51,735 nt of DNA from Oscillatoriales cyanobacterium (GCA_004292745.1 RDXH01000096.1:1-51735), one strand, 5' to 3'; counted from the first letter of the stretch, positions 8,651-17,576 are shown. The notes: generated by a model not told the origin, from the sequence alone. Program-made: numbers and translations.

Positions 8651-8995
8651 CTAGCCCACTGTTACTTGATCGGTTTGTACGCCCGTGGCGCCCTCTTCCG
8701 CAGAGGCGATCTTCACTAACTTGTCGAGAATTTCTTGACTGGGAACCTGGCCCTTGAGAACCACCGTACCGCTGAGTTGAGCCACCCATACGGTGTCAAT
8801 ATCAGCAACTTCGGAGTCTTCGTCAAAAGCCAAAGCAACTCGCTTTGCTAGCCCGCTTTGGTCAAAATTCCCGTCTGGACCTACCTTCGCAGGAGCGATC
8901 GATTGGGACTGTGCCGCTTGCTGCACTACTTGTGTCATCGGCTGAGCCTGGGGTTCAGGCTTTTCAAGTCCGAACAGTCTTTTGAACCAACCCAT
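8651..8995 (-). CDS. Small BON-domain protein
   Basis: 114 residues. It begins MGWFKRLFGLEKPEPQAQ, an amphipathic basic start without a classical signal peptide, then has a Gln/Ala-rich linker. Residues about 58-112 form a BON-like domain (DIDTVWVAQLSGTVVLKGQV followed by EILDKLVKIASAEEGATGVQTDQVTV). BON domains bind phospholipid or other ligands at envelopes. The gene is monocistronic, with a terminator-like hairpin downstream. Related small BON proteins with the MGWF..LFG start are common in cyanobacteria; the cellular role is not established. Confidence 0.75.
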   Translation of the reverse strand: MGWFKRLFGLEKPEPQAQPMTQVVQQAAQSQSIAPAKVGPDGNFDQSGLAKRVALAFDEDSEVADIDTVWVAQLSGTVVLKGQVPSQEILDKLVKIASAEEGATGVQTDQVTVG

Positions 8996-9182
8996 TGTAG
9001 ATTCTCCTGAAAATACAGTTTTTTATAAGATAACTTTAGAATTCCCAAAAACCCAAAAATTTGCTAAAACTCACCTTTGGACTGATTTTTTCGGTTTTTG
9101 AATTATGTTGATGTTGCTGTTTGATGTAGGGGACGACGATCGCTACGCCCTGAATACCAAGCGCGTGAGTCACTCTCCAAGT

Positions 9183-10475
9183 CTACCCCCCTCTATTTTG
9201 ATAATATTTTTCGGCTTCCAACCAATTCAGTTTTAGCAAACCATCATCTCCCCATGTCAGCTTAGCAGTGGGTTTAATTACCTGAACACCCAAAGCGCGA
9301 ATAATTTGGGCCCCCACAGCCTTGGCTAATAGTGGTGGTACAGAATTTCCGACTTGACGAAAACCGTGCCATTTGGTGACGTGAAATCTAAACCAGTCAG
9401 GATAAGAATGTAGTCGTGCTGCTTCCCTAACCGTAATGCACCTCGGCGCGGTGGGGTGAATCGGCCTCGGCGAAGTATAAGCCCCTCTAGCCCTGTCTGT
9501 TCCTGCTCTGAGAGTGTTGCAAACTCCGTCGGGGTGCAGTTTGTAAAAACGGCCGATCGGCTCTTTTTCGCCGTGTTTTGCCGCCATAAACCTTTCGATA
9601 CATTCCTGGGAATGTTTGGTGCGCCAACTAGAAGAGAGGATTTGTCTATCGTACTCGCGAGGGTAGGAATAATCATCATCGAAAGAATCAATGCCGCGCA
9701 TGATACTCGCGTAGTTACTAGATTTTCCATACTCCGCCATTACCCAATCTCGGTACAGCAACTCGCTGTATAGTTCCACTTCTGGCAAATCTCCAATGGC
9801 CTCCATAACTGTTGGGACAAGAGGCAAATCAGGATTATTTTTACCTTTTCTTTTTCGATTGCTAGGCTCAATTTTCTGATTTAATTTGGGAAGTAAAGTA
9901 ATCGGTGGAGGATATTGTGGTAATTCACAACCAGCCTTAGAACCCAGGAGAAACAATCTTTTTCGAGCTTGGGGAACTCCGTAGTGAGCGCTATTGAGAA
10001 CTTGATAATTTTCTTCTACTTGATAGCCTGCTTCTATAAAGGAACTAATTAAAAAATCGAGAAGCCCCTTATGTTCTCCCGCCTTGATTCCCGGTACATT
10101 TTCCATGACAAAAAACTTGGGTTTTAGTTCCAAAACCAAGCGTTGAAAGTGAAAAATTAAAGAATTGCGCGGGTCATCTACATCGCGCTTACCCATCATT
10201 GAGAATCCTTGACAGGGCGAACCACCGATCACTACGTCTATCTGGCGCTTACCAATGGGAGAATTTTTCCTAATTTCCGCTCCGGTTAATAGTGCGACAT
10301 CTTTACACAAAATAGAACAATTAGGGAAATTAAACTGGTGGGTAGCACAATGAATAGGGTCAATTTCCACAGAGGCAAGTACATCAAAACCTGCTTGTTC
10401 AAAACCCAGTGTCATGCCACCGGCACCTGCAAATAAATCAACAGCGATCGGTCGCTTTTTCCGATTGCTTGGCAT
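9183..10475 (-). CDS. DNA cytosine-C5 methyltransferase (solitary)
   Basis: 430 residues with the ordered C5-methyltransferase motifs: motif I DLFAGAGGMTLGFEQAGF (SAM binding), motif IV GGSPCQGFS with catalytic Cys88, motif VI MENVPGI, motif VIII QARKRLFLLG, and the C-terminal motifs LRAGTDRARG (target-recognition side), TVREAARLHSYPD (IX) and RQVGNSVPPLLAKAVG (X). No restriction endonuclease lies next to it. Solitary C5 enzymes of this size in cyanobacteria include the CGATCG-modifying DmtC/M.Ssp6803I type; the length and N-terminus fit, and CGATCG is the core of the abundant HIP1 sites, but specificity is inferred and not visible in the motifs. The gene is followed closely by lpxB upstream on the same strand, about 23 bases apart. 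Confidence 0.93.
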   Translation of the reverse strand: MPSNRKKRPIAVDLFAGAGGMTLGFEQAGFDVLASVEIDPIHCATHQFNFPNCSILCKDVALLTGAEIRKNSPIGKRQIDVVIGGSPCQGFSMMGKRDVDDPRNSLIFHFQRLVLELKPKFFVMENVPGIKAGEHKGLLDFLISSFIEAGYQVEENYQVLNSAHYGVPQARKRLFLLGSKAGCELPQYPPPITLLPKLNQKIEPSNRKRKGKNNPDLPLVPTVMEAIGDLPEVELYSELLYRDWVMAEYGKSSNYASIMRGIDSFDDDYSYPREYDRQILSSSWRTKHSQECIERFMAAKHGEKEPIGRFYKLHPDGVCNTLRAGTDRARGAYTSPRPIHPTAPRCITVREAARLHSYPDWFRFHVTKWHGFRQVGNSVPPLLAKAVGAQIIRALGVQVIKPTAKLTWGDDGLLKLNWLEAEKYYQNRGG

Positions 10476-10498
10476 AACCTTTTAGAACCAAATTTATG

Positions 10499-11671
10499 TT
10501 AATTTGCTACGTTTAATTTCAGATATTTCATAATTTCCGCAGCAGCGCGATCGCACACCCCCACGTCTCCCAAATGTTCCCGCATTTCCCGATAACCGTC
10601 CAAAGTCTGCTGTCGTCGATCGCCATTTTGCAGCAATTCCAGCCCGTGAAAGACTATATTTTCCGCAGTCGCCTCGTCTTGCAACAACTCCGGGACGATC
10701 GGCTTCATTTGCACCAAATTGGGCGGAGACATAAAAGGAATCGAAAATTTCAGCAAATACTGGGCAATAATCGCCGTAATTCGACTGACGCGATAGAGGA
10801 CAACTTGGGGAACATCCAGCAAAGCCAACTCCAAATTAACAGTACCAGATTTAGCGATCGCCAGATCCGCAGCCGCCAAAACTTCCAGAGTTTGATTTTC
10901 TACTAAAGTAGCGCGCAAACCAAAATCTGCAATAGCTGCTTCGATTTTGCTGCAGAAAGCAGATTGAGACAACGGAATCCAGAAATGAACTGCCGGCAAT
11001 TTAGCTTGAATAATTTGAGCCGCCTCAAATATGACAGGCATCAGGTACTTCAACTCTTGGCTTCTAGAGGCCGGAATTAGAGCCACTGACACCTGTTCCG
11101 ATGGAATTCCCAAAGTTTTGCGGGCAACTTCGCGACTAGGCGCAGCCTGGATTCTATCAACCAAAGGATGACCAACCCAACTGACTTGGGCACCTTTTTT
11201 TTCAAAATAAGTAGCTTCTTCGGGAAAAATTGCTAATATGCGATCGCAAATATTGACAATCAAAGAAGTATTGCGAGGAGAAATAGACCAAACCCACTCT
11301 TGAGGAGCAATATACCAAAGCACCGGCAACGAAGGCAAACAGCGGCGGATGTAGCTACCAATACCTAAATTTGGAGTTAAATAATCAATCAATACAACTA
11401 CATCGGGCGGAGAATCTTTTAGGTATTGTTTAGCTTTTTTTTGAACTTGGATAGTTGGCCAAATATAGGGGACTGATTCTATAAGTCCCATGGAACCAAT
11501 AGCCACAGTATCGGCTAAAATAGTAGCGCCAGCTTCCGCCATCCGCTGCCCGCCCAATCCGACAATCTCTAACTCTAAACCAGCGGTAGCTGCGTGACGT
11601 TTTATGGCACTAATTAACAAAGCCCCTTGCAAATCGCCCGAAACCTCACCAGTGCTAATAAAAATTTTCAT
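10499..11671 (-). CDS. lpxB: Lipid-A-disaccharide synthase
   Basis: 390 residues, normal for LpxB (GT19). It condenses UDP-2,3-diacylglucosamine with lipid X to form the lipid A disaccharide at the inner membrane. Signatures are ISTGEVSGDLQGALL at the N-terminus, VLIDYLTPNLGIGSYIR, LWYIAPQEWVWSISPRN, the conserved VSWVGHPLVDRI, and AIAKSGTVNLELALLDVPQV in the nucleotide-sugar region. It is the last gene of the bamA-lpxC-fabZ-lpxA-lpxB minus-strand order. A Uma2 gene separates it from lpxA by only ten bases on the lpxB side. Confidence 0.95.
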   Translation of the reverse strand: MKIFISTGEVSGDLQGALLISAIKRHAATAGLELEIVGLGGQRMAEAGATILADTVAIGSMGLIESVPYIWPTIQVQKKAKQYLKDSPPDVVVLIDYLTPNLGIGSYIRRCLPSLPVLWYIAPQEWVWSISPRNTSLIVNICDRILAIFPEEATYFEKKGAQVSWVGHPLVDRIQAAPSREVARKTLGIPSEQVSVALIPASRSQELKYLMPVIFEAAQIIQAKLPAVHFWIPLSQSAFCSKIEAAIADFGLRATLVENQTLEVLAAADLAIAKSGTVNLELALLDVPQVVLYRVSRITAIIAQYLLKFSIPFMSPPNLVQMKPIVPELLQDEATAENIVFHGLELLQNGDRRQQTLDGYREMREHLGDVGVCDRAAAEIMKYLKLNVAN

Positions 11672-11680
11672 ATTCTGAAT

Positions 11681-12283
11681 TTAAACAGGTGAGATGTTTG
11701 CTAATAACTCAGTAACAGCATCATATTGATCTGGCATATTAGCACAGCGTAGTAGTAATTCTAAGTCTAGATTGGGAAGGAATGTACTCCGGGTAATCTG
11801 CTCATAATTTTCACCTCTTAAATTGTAGAGAGATAACTGACTATTTTGCCAAAACCAGACTTCCCGAATCCCCAACCTTTTGTATAATTCTAGAGTATCT
11901 ATCCCGCCACTCGTAATTACGACTTCAATAGCAATATCTGGGACTGTTTTTTCGGTTCCTATGTCATAGGAATCATCCGGCTCTTTTCTGCCACCTAATT
12001 CTCTGTTACCCAGAGTCGGCCCGCCCTTACCGTAAAATCGAATACCATTTGCTCTCATATATGCCTCTAGCAGCATACAGAGAGTTTTCTTGATTATTTC
12101 ATGTTCGGGTGAGACAGTCATAATTTGCAGTATTCGATCGAGGTAGAAAAATTTTACACGCTTGAGATCTTTAAAAGCTGCTTCTATTGCTTCAAATTGC
12201 TCCCAGCTAACACCGTAGAACATCATGCAGCCATCTTGTTCTGTTTCAGGGGATGTAGATTTTGCTAAAGTGTATACATTCAT
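11681..12283 (-). CDS. Uma2 family (DUF820) putative endonuclease
   Basis: 200 residues. The PD-(D/E)xK-like Uma2 core is visible: GGRKEPDDSYDIG, then TVPDIAIEVVITSGGID, and LYKRLGIREVWFWQNSQ. These proteins are greatly expanded in filamentous cyanobacteria; nuclease function is proposed from the fold and the role is unknown. It sits between lpxA and lpxB, replacing the 3' end of lpxA, and ends ten bases before the lpxB start. Its own ATG follows the lpxA stop by about 32 bases, so it is probably transcribed with the lipid A genes. Confidence 0.88.
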   Translation of the reverse strand: MNVYTLAKSTSPETEQDGCMMFYGVSWEQFEAIEAAFKDLKRVKFFYLDRILQIMTVSPEHEIIKKTLCMLLEAYMRANGIRFYGKGGPTLGNRELGGRKEPDDSYDIGTEKTVPDIAIEVVITSGGIDTLELYKRLGIREVWFWQNSQLSLYNLRGENYEQITRSTFLPNLDLELLLRCANMPDQYDAVTELLANISPV

Positions 12284-12315
12284 AGGAAAATATTTACTTA
12301 GTTCATAGGTTTATT

Positions 12316-12939
12316 CTACTCTTCTGCTGTCAAACCAGCGCGTTGGAGACCAATTTTGTTGATCGATCGCACTCGCGAAGGATTCCCCTCGATTAACATA
12401 TAAGGAGGGACATCGCGATCGATCCTGCTCAATCCGCCCACCATAGACAAGCGGCCGATATGCACAAATTGGTGAACCCCCAAAACACCGCTCAATCGAG
12501 CCTGGGACTCTATTTTAACGTGTCCGGCCAAAGCCACGGCATTAGCTATAATTACTCGATCGGCGATCGAACAATTATGCCCAACGTGAACATAAGCCAT
12601 CAATAGATTATGATTGCCGATGGTCGTGCTTTCTCCCGGTTGGGTAGCCCGATTAATAGTCACATATTCCCGAATTAAATTATCGTCCCCAATCTCCACC
12701 CTAGTTAGAGAACCCTGATATTTTAAATCTTGAGGTTCCAAACCAATAGCTGCGCCGGGAAAAATTTGATTACGAGCACCTATTTCTGTTAGCCCATCGA
12801 TAATTGCATGAGCGCCAATCTTAGTTTGTGGCCCGATTTTCACTCTTTCCCCAATTACAGCATAAGCTCCCACTTCTACAGTCGAGTGAAGTTCGGCGCG
12901 GGGATGAATCACAGCAGTTGGGTGAATCAATGTAAGCAT
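12316..12939 (-). CDS. lpxA: UDP-N-acetylglucosamine acyltransferase, C-terminally truncated
   Basis: LpxA adds a 3-hydroxyacyl chain to UDP-GlcNAc, the first step of lipid A synthesis. The left-handed beta-helix hexapeptide repeats span about residues 5-185, with the catalytic-His region HVGHNCSIADR and the conserved VHQFVHIGRLSMVGG and DVPPYMLIEGNPSRV. The product stops after GLQRAGLTAEE at 207 residues, whereas LpxA is normally about 260-280. The missing part is the C-terminal helical domain that packs on the trimer and completes the acceptor site. The break coincides with the Uma2 gene. Whether the protein still works is uncertain. Confidence 0.9.
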   Translation of the reverse strand: MLTLIHPTAVIHPRAELHSTVEVGAYAVIGERVKIGPQTKIGAHAIIDGLTEIGARNQIFPGAAIGLEPQDLKYQGSLTRVEIGDDNLIREYVTINRATQPGESTTIGNHNLLMAYVHVGHNCSIADRVIIANAVALAGHVKIESQARLSGVLGVHQFVHIGRLSMVGGLSRIDRDVPPYMLIEGNPSRVRSINKIGLQRAGLTAEE

Positions 12940-12956
12940 TTGTGATTAGTCTGTTG

Positions 12957-13079
12957 TCTGTTGACGGTTGACGGTTGACGGTTGACGGTTGACTGTTAAC
13001 TGTTAACTGTTGGCTGTTAACTGCTAACTGTTGGCTGTTGCAATGCCCAATGCCCAATGCCCAATGCCCAATGCCCAAT
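12957..13079. repeat. Heptanucleotide tandem repeats between fabZ and lpxA
   Basis: Four to five copies of GGTTGAC run into variants of ACTGTTA and TTGGCTG (12957-13040), then about five copies of CAATGCC (13041-13078). They fill the space between fabZ and lpxA. Such short tandemly repeated (STRR) heptamers are typical of filamentous cyanobacteria. Confidence 0.85.
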
Positions 13080-13610
13080 TTAATCTACCATCGAAAACGT
13101 CAATTCTCCTGAACAAGCTTTTTGTCCGTCCACTTCAGCCATCGCCTGCATTTTGGCGAAGCGTCGGCGTTTTACCCACAACAATTCTACAGTCATCAGC
13201 AACCGATCGCCCGGTACAACCTGACGGCGGAACTTGACTTGATCGATGCCAGTAAACATCCACAATCCTTGCTCAACATCAGGCAATTGAGCCAGAACAA
13301 TACCGCCCACTTGAGCCATCGCTTCCACAATTAATACCCCCGGCATGACCGGTCTTCCTGGAAAATGCCCTTGAAAATGCGGTTCGTTGAAAGTCACATT
13401 TTTAATCCCTACAGCCCGCACTCCCGGCAAGTAATCAATAATCTTGTCTACCAGTGCAAAAGGATAGCGGTGAGGCAACAATTGCTGAATTTCTTCCACA
13501 GTAAAAGTGGATTTAACGATCGCAGAATCCTGACCATTCTCGGTGAGAACAGATGCAGAATTAGTATGATTGGGGGTGTTAATTTCGTTAATTTCAGTGA
13601 ACGTAGACAT
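13080..13610 (-). CDS. fabZ: 3-hydroxyacyl-ACP dehydratase
   Basis: FabZ dehydrates 3-hydroxyacyl-ACP in fatty-acid elongation and competes with LpxA for 3-hydroxyacyl-ACP, which explains its place in the lipid A cluster. The hot-dog fold motifs are [34 protein letters not shown] with the active-site His, and EAMAQVGG with the catalytic Glu. The ATG at 13610 gives 176 residues, typical for cyanobacteria (MSTFTE start with a Thr/Asn-rich leader). The frame is open to an earlier ATG at 13655 that overlaps the lpxC end; that longer 191-residue start is less likely but would couple translation with lpxC. Confidence 0.93.
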   Translation of the reverse strand: MSTFTEINEINTPNHTNSASVLTENGQDSAIVKSTFTVEEIQQLLPHRYPFALVDKIIDYLPGVRAVGIKNVTFNEPHFQGHFPGRPVMPGVLIVEAMAQVGGIVLAQLPDVEQGLWMFTGIDQVKFRRQVVPGDRLLMTVELLWVKRRRFAKMQAMAEVDGQKACSGELTFSMVD

Positions 13611-13658
13611 TAAATCGCGTGTTAGATGGTGAGTAGTAACGGAGATATTGAGCATGGA

Positions 13659-14501
13659 TCAAGCTGGCAATCTCAGGGCTAAGCCAAGTTGGACGTGTAA
13701 ATTGTGACTGGCTTTGTAAGCCAAGTAGTGAGCTGTTGGCCAAGTTCCCAGCAGACTGAGATCGCCTACTAAGTCTAGGATTTTATGGCGTACTGGTTCA
13801 TTTGTAAATCTCAAGGGCGGGTTGAGCCAGCCGGAGCGATCGCAAACTAAGGCGTTCTCTAGGCTACCACCTTTGATCAAACCTGCTTGTCGCAATTGGT
13901 CAACCTGGCGGGCCAGTCCAAAAGTCCGAGCCGGGGCGATCGCACTAGCAAAACTTTCTGTCTCTGGCGACCAACTGTACCATTGATTGCCGATCGCGGG
14001 TTCATCAAAATCAATCCCGTAGCTAAACCGAGTTTCCGCAGCAGGTAAAGCCACCACAAAAGCATCCCCGTGACGCACCCAAACCGGATTTGCGATCGGC
14101 GAAAGTTGCCTATTTGTTGCTGGTGGGTGTATCAATTCCTGGGCGACTAATCCTGTCTGGGCGATCGCCTCCACCCAAACCAGGGCAGAACCGTCCAGCA
14201 GAGGCACTTCCGAGCCATCAACCTCAATTCGAGCATTATCCACTCCCATGCCCGCCAAAGCCGCTAACAGATGCTCTACAGTACGAATTTGAGCATCACC
14301 TGTACCTGTCAGTTCTGTGGAAAGAGCAGTCTGAGATACGGCTTCAACTTTGGCAGGAATAATTGGAGCACCGGGCAAGTCAATTCTGACAAAATAGCGA
14401 CCTTCCCCGACAGCAGCCGGCAAGACTCGGACACGAGTCGGTTCGCCACTGTGCAAACCAACTCCCGACAGTTCAAATTCAGAGGCCAAGGTACTTTGCA
14501 T
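13659..14501 (-). CDS. lpxC: UDP-3-O-acyl-GlcNAc deacetylase
   Basis: 280 residues. LpxC is the Zn-dependent committed step of lipid A synthesis. Visible motifs are [29 protein letters not shown] with the first zinc His, the [11 protein letters not shown] segment, [36 protein letters not shown] with the second zinc His and the Asp ligand, and [11 protein letters not shown] with the general-acid His. It lies between bamA and fabZ on the minus strand. The fabZ frame begins within a few bases of its stop, which supports co-transcription. Confidence 0.95.
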   Translation of the reverse strand: MQSTLASEFELSGVGLHSGEPTRVRVLPAAVGEGRYFVRIDLPGAPIIPAKVEAVSQTALSTELTGTGDAQIRTVEHLLAALAGMGVDNARIEVDGSEVPLLDGSALVWVEAIAQTGLVAQELIHPPATNRQLSPIANPVWVRHGDAFVVALPAAETRFSYGIDFDEPAIGNQWYSWSPETESFASAIAPARTFGLARQVDQLRQAGLIKGGSLENALVCDRSGWLNPPLRFTNEPVRHKILDLVGDLSLLGTWPTAHYLAYKASHNLHVQLGLALRLPA

Positions 14502-14509
14502 TAGTTATT

Positions 14510-14571
14510 GGAATGGGGAATGGGGAATGGGGAATGGGGAATGGGGCATTGGGCATTCGGATGGGGCATTC
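14510..14571. repeat. GGGAATG heptamer repeat upstream of lpxC
   Basis: About five tandem GGGAATG units pass into GGGCATT variants directly upstream of the lpxC start. This is the reverse-complement type of the CATTCCC/CAATGCC heptamers found elsewhere in the window. Confidence 0.85.
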
Positions 14572-14590
14572 TACTTGTTACCAGGCAATC

Positions 14591-14861
14591 AGGAGACTGC
14601 ACGTGCCCATTGGTGTCAACTTAAGCTGTCAGCCCGCCAAGTCTGTTAGTGAGCCCGCGAGTCCGACAGGGGTTAAAACCCCTGTCTAATAGCTAAAGTC
14701 CTCTAAAGAGGACTAATGAGTTGAAAATTCTTCTCTTCAGTCCTCTTAAGAGGACTTTAGCTATTAGACAGGGGTTTCAACCCCTGGCGGACTTGCGGGC
14801 CCACTAGCGGACTTGGCGGGCTGACAGCTTAAGTTGACACCAATGGGCACTGCCGTCTCCT
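14591..14861. repeat. Long inverted repeat with ~120-base arms
   Basis: The left arm (14591-14714) and right arm (14739-14861) are near-perfect reverse complements around a loop of about 24 bases. Paired landmarks are GCCCATTGGTGTCAACTTAA with its complement near 14821-14848, CAGCCCGCCAAGT, GACAGGGGTT..AACCCCTGTC, and AGTCCTCT..AGAGGACT nested in each arm. The arms differ at a few positions only. It lies in the gap between bamA and lpxC and shares modules with the palindromes at 3685-3817. It could fold into a large cruciform or RNA hairpin and has the form of a MITE or foldback element. Confidence 0.85.
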
Positions 14862-14927
14862 CTATATCATTCCGGTGCAGCCGGAATTGATATAACTGGT
14901 TCCCAGGCAGATCCAGGGAACCAGTTA

Positions 14928-14970
14928 AATGCCCGATGCCCGATGCCCCATGCCCCATGCCCGATGCCCT
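14928..14970. repeat. CGATGCC/CCATGCC heptamer repeat
   Basis: Six tandem heptamers of the form (C/G)ATGCCC end two bases before the bamA stop region. They belong to the same STRR class as 13041-13078. Confidence 0.8.
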
Positions 14971-14972
14971 AA

Positions 14973-17390
14973 TTAGAATCTTTCCCCAATCCCAAAGTGA
15001 ATTTGATTGTCACCACTGTCATTGATACCGTAATCGATCCGGATCGGACCTAACGGAGATTGAATCCGCACGCCGAGGCCGTAGCCATAACCACTACCAG
15101 GTTTTCTCCTGATACCAGCCGGATCGCCGGGGACATCTTTACCCGTTCCCAAGTCCGTACCCGCGTCAATAAATAGGGCACCACCGATGAACGAAATAAT
15201 CGGGAAACGGTACTCAACACTGGCTTCTAGGAAACTGCGACCAGCCCCCATGTCCCCTTCGTTGTATCCCCGGACAGAGTTAGCGCCGCCCAAGGCAAAG
15301 GCTTCGTAGGGAGGCAAATCTCCGAAGATGGTCCCGGCTTTAAAACTAAATGCCAAGGTTTGAGGGCCTGGGGTAAAGTTGGTGTACTTGACTGGGAGGT
15401 AAAAGCTGTAACTGGCTCGCAGGCGGTTGAGCAGGATGCTGCCGGAACCGACAGGAATTGACTGTTCGACCCCAAATCTGAGCAGGGAACCGCTGGTGGG
15501 GCGCAGGGGGTCGTTACGTCGATCGCGCACAACACCTGCTTGCAACGTTGTCAAGTCATCGGAACCGGAATTGCTAAAACTCAACAGATTGCCTAGTTCG
15601 TCCTCCGATTCCCGTCGGCCTTTGCGATCCGTAATGGCAATCCGCTGGTACTGCAAGCCCACAGAAGCCGTCCATTCAGAGTCGGCAAAAGGATTCCGCG
15701 ACAGGGGACGGGTAAAATTGATGGCGGCACCGGTGCGATTAATCCGGGGTCGATCGCCATTGGGTAGATACACTTCCTGGTCTCCACCGTCAAAAATCAC
15801 GCTGATCGATCGTCTTCTAAACACATTAATCGTGTAAGAAGTCCGATAAGGATCGCCAGCAATCCAGGGGTCTGTAAAACTCACATCAAACAGATTTTGA
15901 CGTTCCCCGATTTGTACCTCCGCCCCCAACTTCTGATTCCTACCGCCCAAGTTTTGCTGCTGGTAACTCACCGTACCGAACAAACCCGTAGCGGAACTCA
16001 AACCCGCACCCGCGGCGAGAGAACCAGTATTTTTCTCAATCACATTGACAATTACCCTTGCCTTACGGGGGTCAGCCGTTCCCGGTTCCAAAGCCAGCCG
16101 GACGTCTTCAAAAATCCCCAAACCAAACACCCTTCTCAAATCCCTTTCCGCCTTGGTGCGGTTGAATATATCTCCAGGTTTTTGTTCTACTTCGCGGGTA
16201 ATCACATAGCGGCGGGTATTCCCACCAATGGGCTGACCAGTCGCATCCGTGGCTTCTCCTTCCTTGTTGAGGAAGCGAACATCAATGGATTCGATCTGAC
16301 CTTCTGCCACTTGCAGCGTGACTGTCCCGTCATCTGCGACTTGGGGTGCTTCGGTAATTTGGCCCAAAACAAAGCCGTTGTCTTGATACCAGGTATTAAT
16401 TTTTTTGACTCCCTCCTCAAAGCGGCGGAGGTTGAGAGTTTTGCCATACTGATCCCGGAAGCTTTCGTCCACAATGCTTTGGGGGAGCACTTGCTGACCG
16501 ACGATGGTGACTCCTCGCAGCACTGGATTTGCCTGGACGATGAAGGTCACTCGCACGCCCAAAGGGGTGTCTTCTGGTACTGCACGCACATTTTTGAAAA
16601 AGCCTGTGGCAAAAATAGCGTTGATGTCTTGTTGCAGTTGGGTACGGTTGGTCGTCCGTCCCGGTTGAGTGGTGATGACTCGGTAAATCTCGCTTTGCAG
16701 GTCTCCAGTCACCCCGCTGATGACCACTTCTGCCACTAGCACCTGGGGCTGGGCTGGCCCTGTGGGCGCGGGGGTTGGTCTTGGCTGGGGTGCGCCGGGG
16801 GGCAAAGCAGGAATTCTGTTAGGTTCTGGTGTTGCAGGGGCTGGCCTGGTCTGGGTCGGTCTGGTCCCTGGTGCTGGTCTAGTTGGAATTTGGGCGTTTT
16901 GAATCCCCCCCGATTCCTCTGGTTTCACCTGGTCTACTGCGACCGAGGCTGGCGAAACCGCGGTTTCCGAGGGGGGGACTTGGTTGCGTTCCTGTTTCGC
17001 TTCTAGCTGGGAATTTTGGCTGCTAGATGGGAGTCCGCGATCGTCGGATTCTACATCGGCTTTGGGGTCTAAGCTGGGAGTCGCCATGGGGGGCGACGGT
17101 TCTGTGAGTCGGTTTGGGGGTTCGCGGTCGTTTTCTCCCCTCCCAGGGGCGGCCGCTACTATTTTGAGGGCTTCTATTTTAGTGGCTTTTGCCACAGCCC
17201 GGTTTTGAGGAGGATTTTCGGTTAATTCTCCCTGGTTTCGATCGGGCGATTCGATCGCCTCCACGGGAGGAATGGCGGCCGATATTTTCTCTGTAGATTC
17301 AGAGTAGGATGTTTGGCCGGAAGCAGAATTTGAGAGTCCGAATGTTGCTGAGACAGTTAAAACTGCCACCAATACAGCAGATAAACGCAT
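14973..17390 (-). CDS. bamA: Omp85/BamA outer-membrane assembly protein
   Basis: 805 residues. The N-terminus (MRLSAVLVAVLTVSATFGLS) is a signal peptide. Residues about 30-215 are a low-complexity Pro/Glu/Arg-rich linker, usual for cyanobacterial Omp85. Three POTRA domains follow (about 218-470; VLVAEVVISGV, NPVLRGVTIVGQQVLP, QIESIDVRFLNKEGEA). The barrel (about 470-805) includes FTDPWIAGDPYRTSY, the lid-lock motif region GGANSVRGYNEGD, and ends in the outer-membrane signature Phe (HFGIGERF). It inserts beta-barrel proteins into the outer membrane. It heads the lpxC-fabZ-lpxA-lpxB order, although the large inverted repeat separates it from lpxC. Confidence 0.93.
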   Translation of the reverse strand: MRLSAVLVAVLTVSATFGLSNSASGQTSYSESTEKISAAIPPVEAIESPDRNQGELTENPPQNRAVAKATKIEALKIVAAAPGRGENDREPPNRLTEPSPPMATPSLDPKADVESDDRGLPSSSQNSQLEAKQERNQVPPSETAVSPASVAVDQVKPEESGGIQNAQIPTRPAPGTRPTQTRPAPATPEPNRIPALPPGAPQPRPTPAPTGPAQPQVLVAEVVISGVTGDLQSEIYRVITTQPGRTTNRTQLQQDINAIFATGFFKNVRAVPEDTPLGVRVTFIVQANPVLRGVTIVGQQVLPQSIVDESFRDQYGKTLNLRRFEEGVKKINTWYQDNGFVLGQITEAPQVADDGTVTLQVAEGQIESIDVRFLNKEGEATDATGQPIGGNTRRYVITREVEQKPGDIFNRTKAERDLRRVFGLGIFEDVRLALEPGTADPRKARVIVNVIEKNTGSLAAGAGLSSATGLFGTVSYQQQNLGGRNQKLGAEVQIGERQNLFDVSFTDPWIAGDPYRTSYTINVFRRRSISVIFDGGDQEVYLPNGDRPRINRTGAAINFTRPLSRNPFADSEWTASVGLQYQRIAITDRKGRRESEDELGNLLSFSNSGSDDLTTLQAGVVRDRRNDPLRPTSGSLLRFGVEQSIPVGSGSILLNRLRASYSFYLPVKYTNFTPGPQTLAFSFKAGTIFGDLPPYEAFALGGANSVRGYNEGDMGAGRSFLEASVEYRFPIISFIGGALFIDAGTDLGTGKDVPGDPAGIRRKPGSGYGYGLGVRIQSPLGPIRIDYGINDSGDNQIHFGIGERF

Positions 17391-17422
17391 TTTTGTTCAC
17401 TTGTTTGGAATCCACACACCAC

Positions 17423-17468
17423 ATTAGTCATCAGTCATTAGTCCTTCGTCATTAGTCCTTCGTCATTG
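17423..17468. repeat. TCATTAG-type tandem repeat upstream of bamA
   Basis: Imperfect tandem copies of TCATTAGTCCTTCG lie just upstream of bamA and downstream of purC. It is a short STRR-like repeat in the 186-base gap. Confidence 0.6.
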
Positions 17469-17576
17469 AGTCGGTTGAATTTGCACGCCTCCCACTAACT
17501 GATGACTGTTGACTACTGATTGCTGACATGGAAGACAGATGACAAACTGTGCAATTTTAGCGCATTGCCAAGGCCT

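Noticed and set aside
12957-13079. Possible CRISPR array
   Set aside because: The repeats are contiguous heptamers without unique spacers, so they are STRR-type tandem repeats.
15897-16739. A 280-codon open frame on the plus strand opposite bamA
   Set aside because: It lies entirely inside bamA on the other strand, has no recognisable domain and reflects the codon pattern of bamA.
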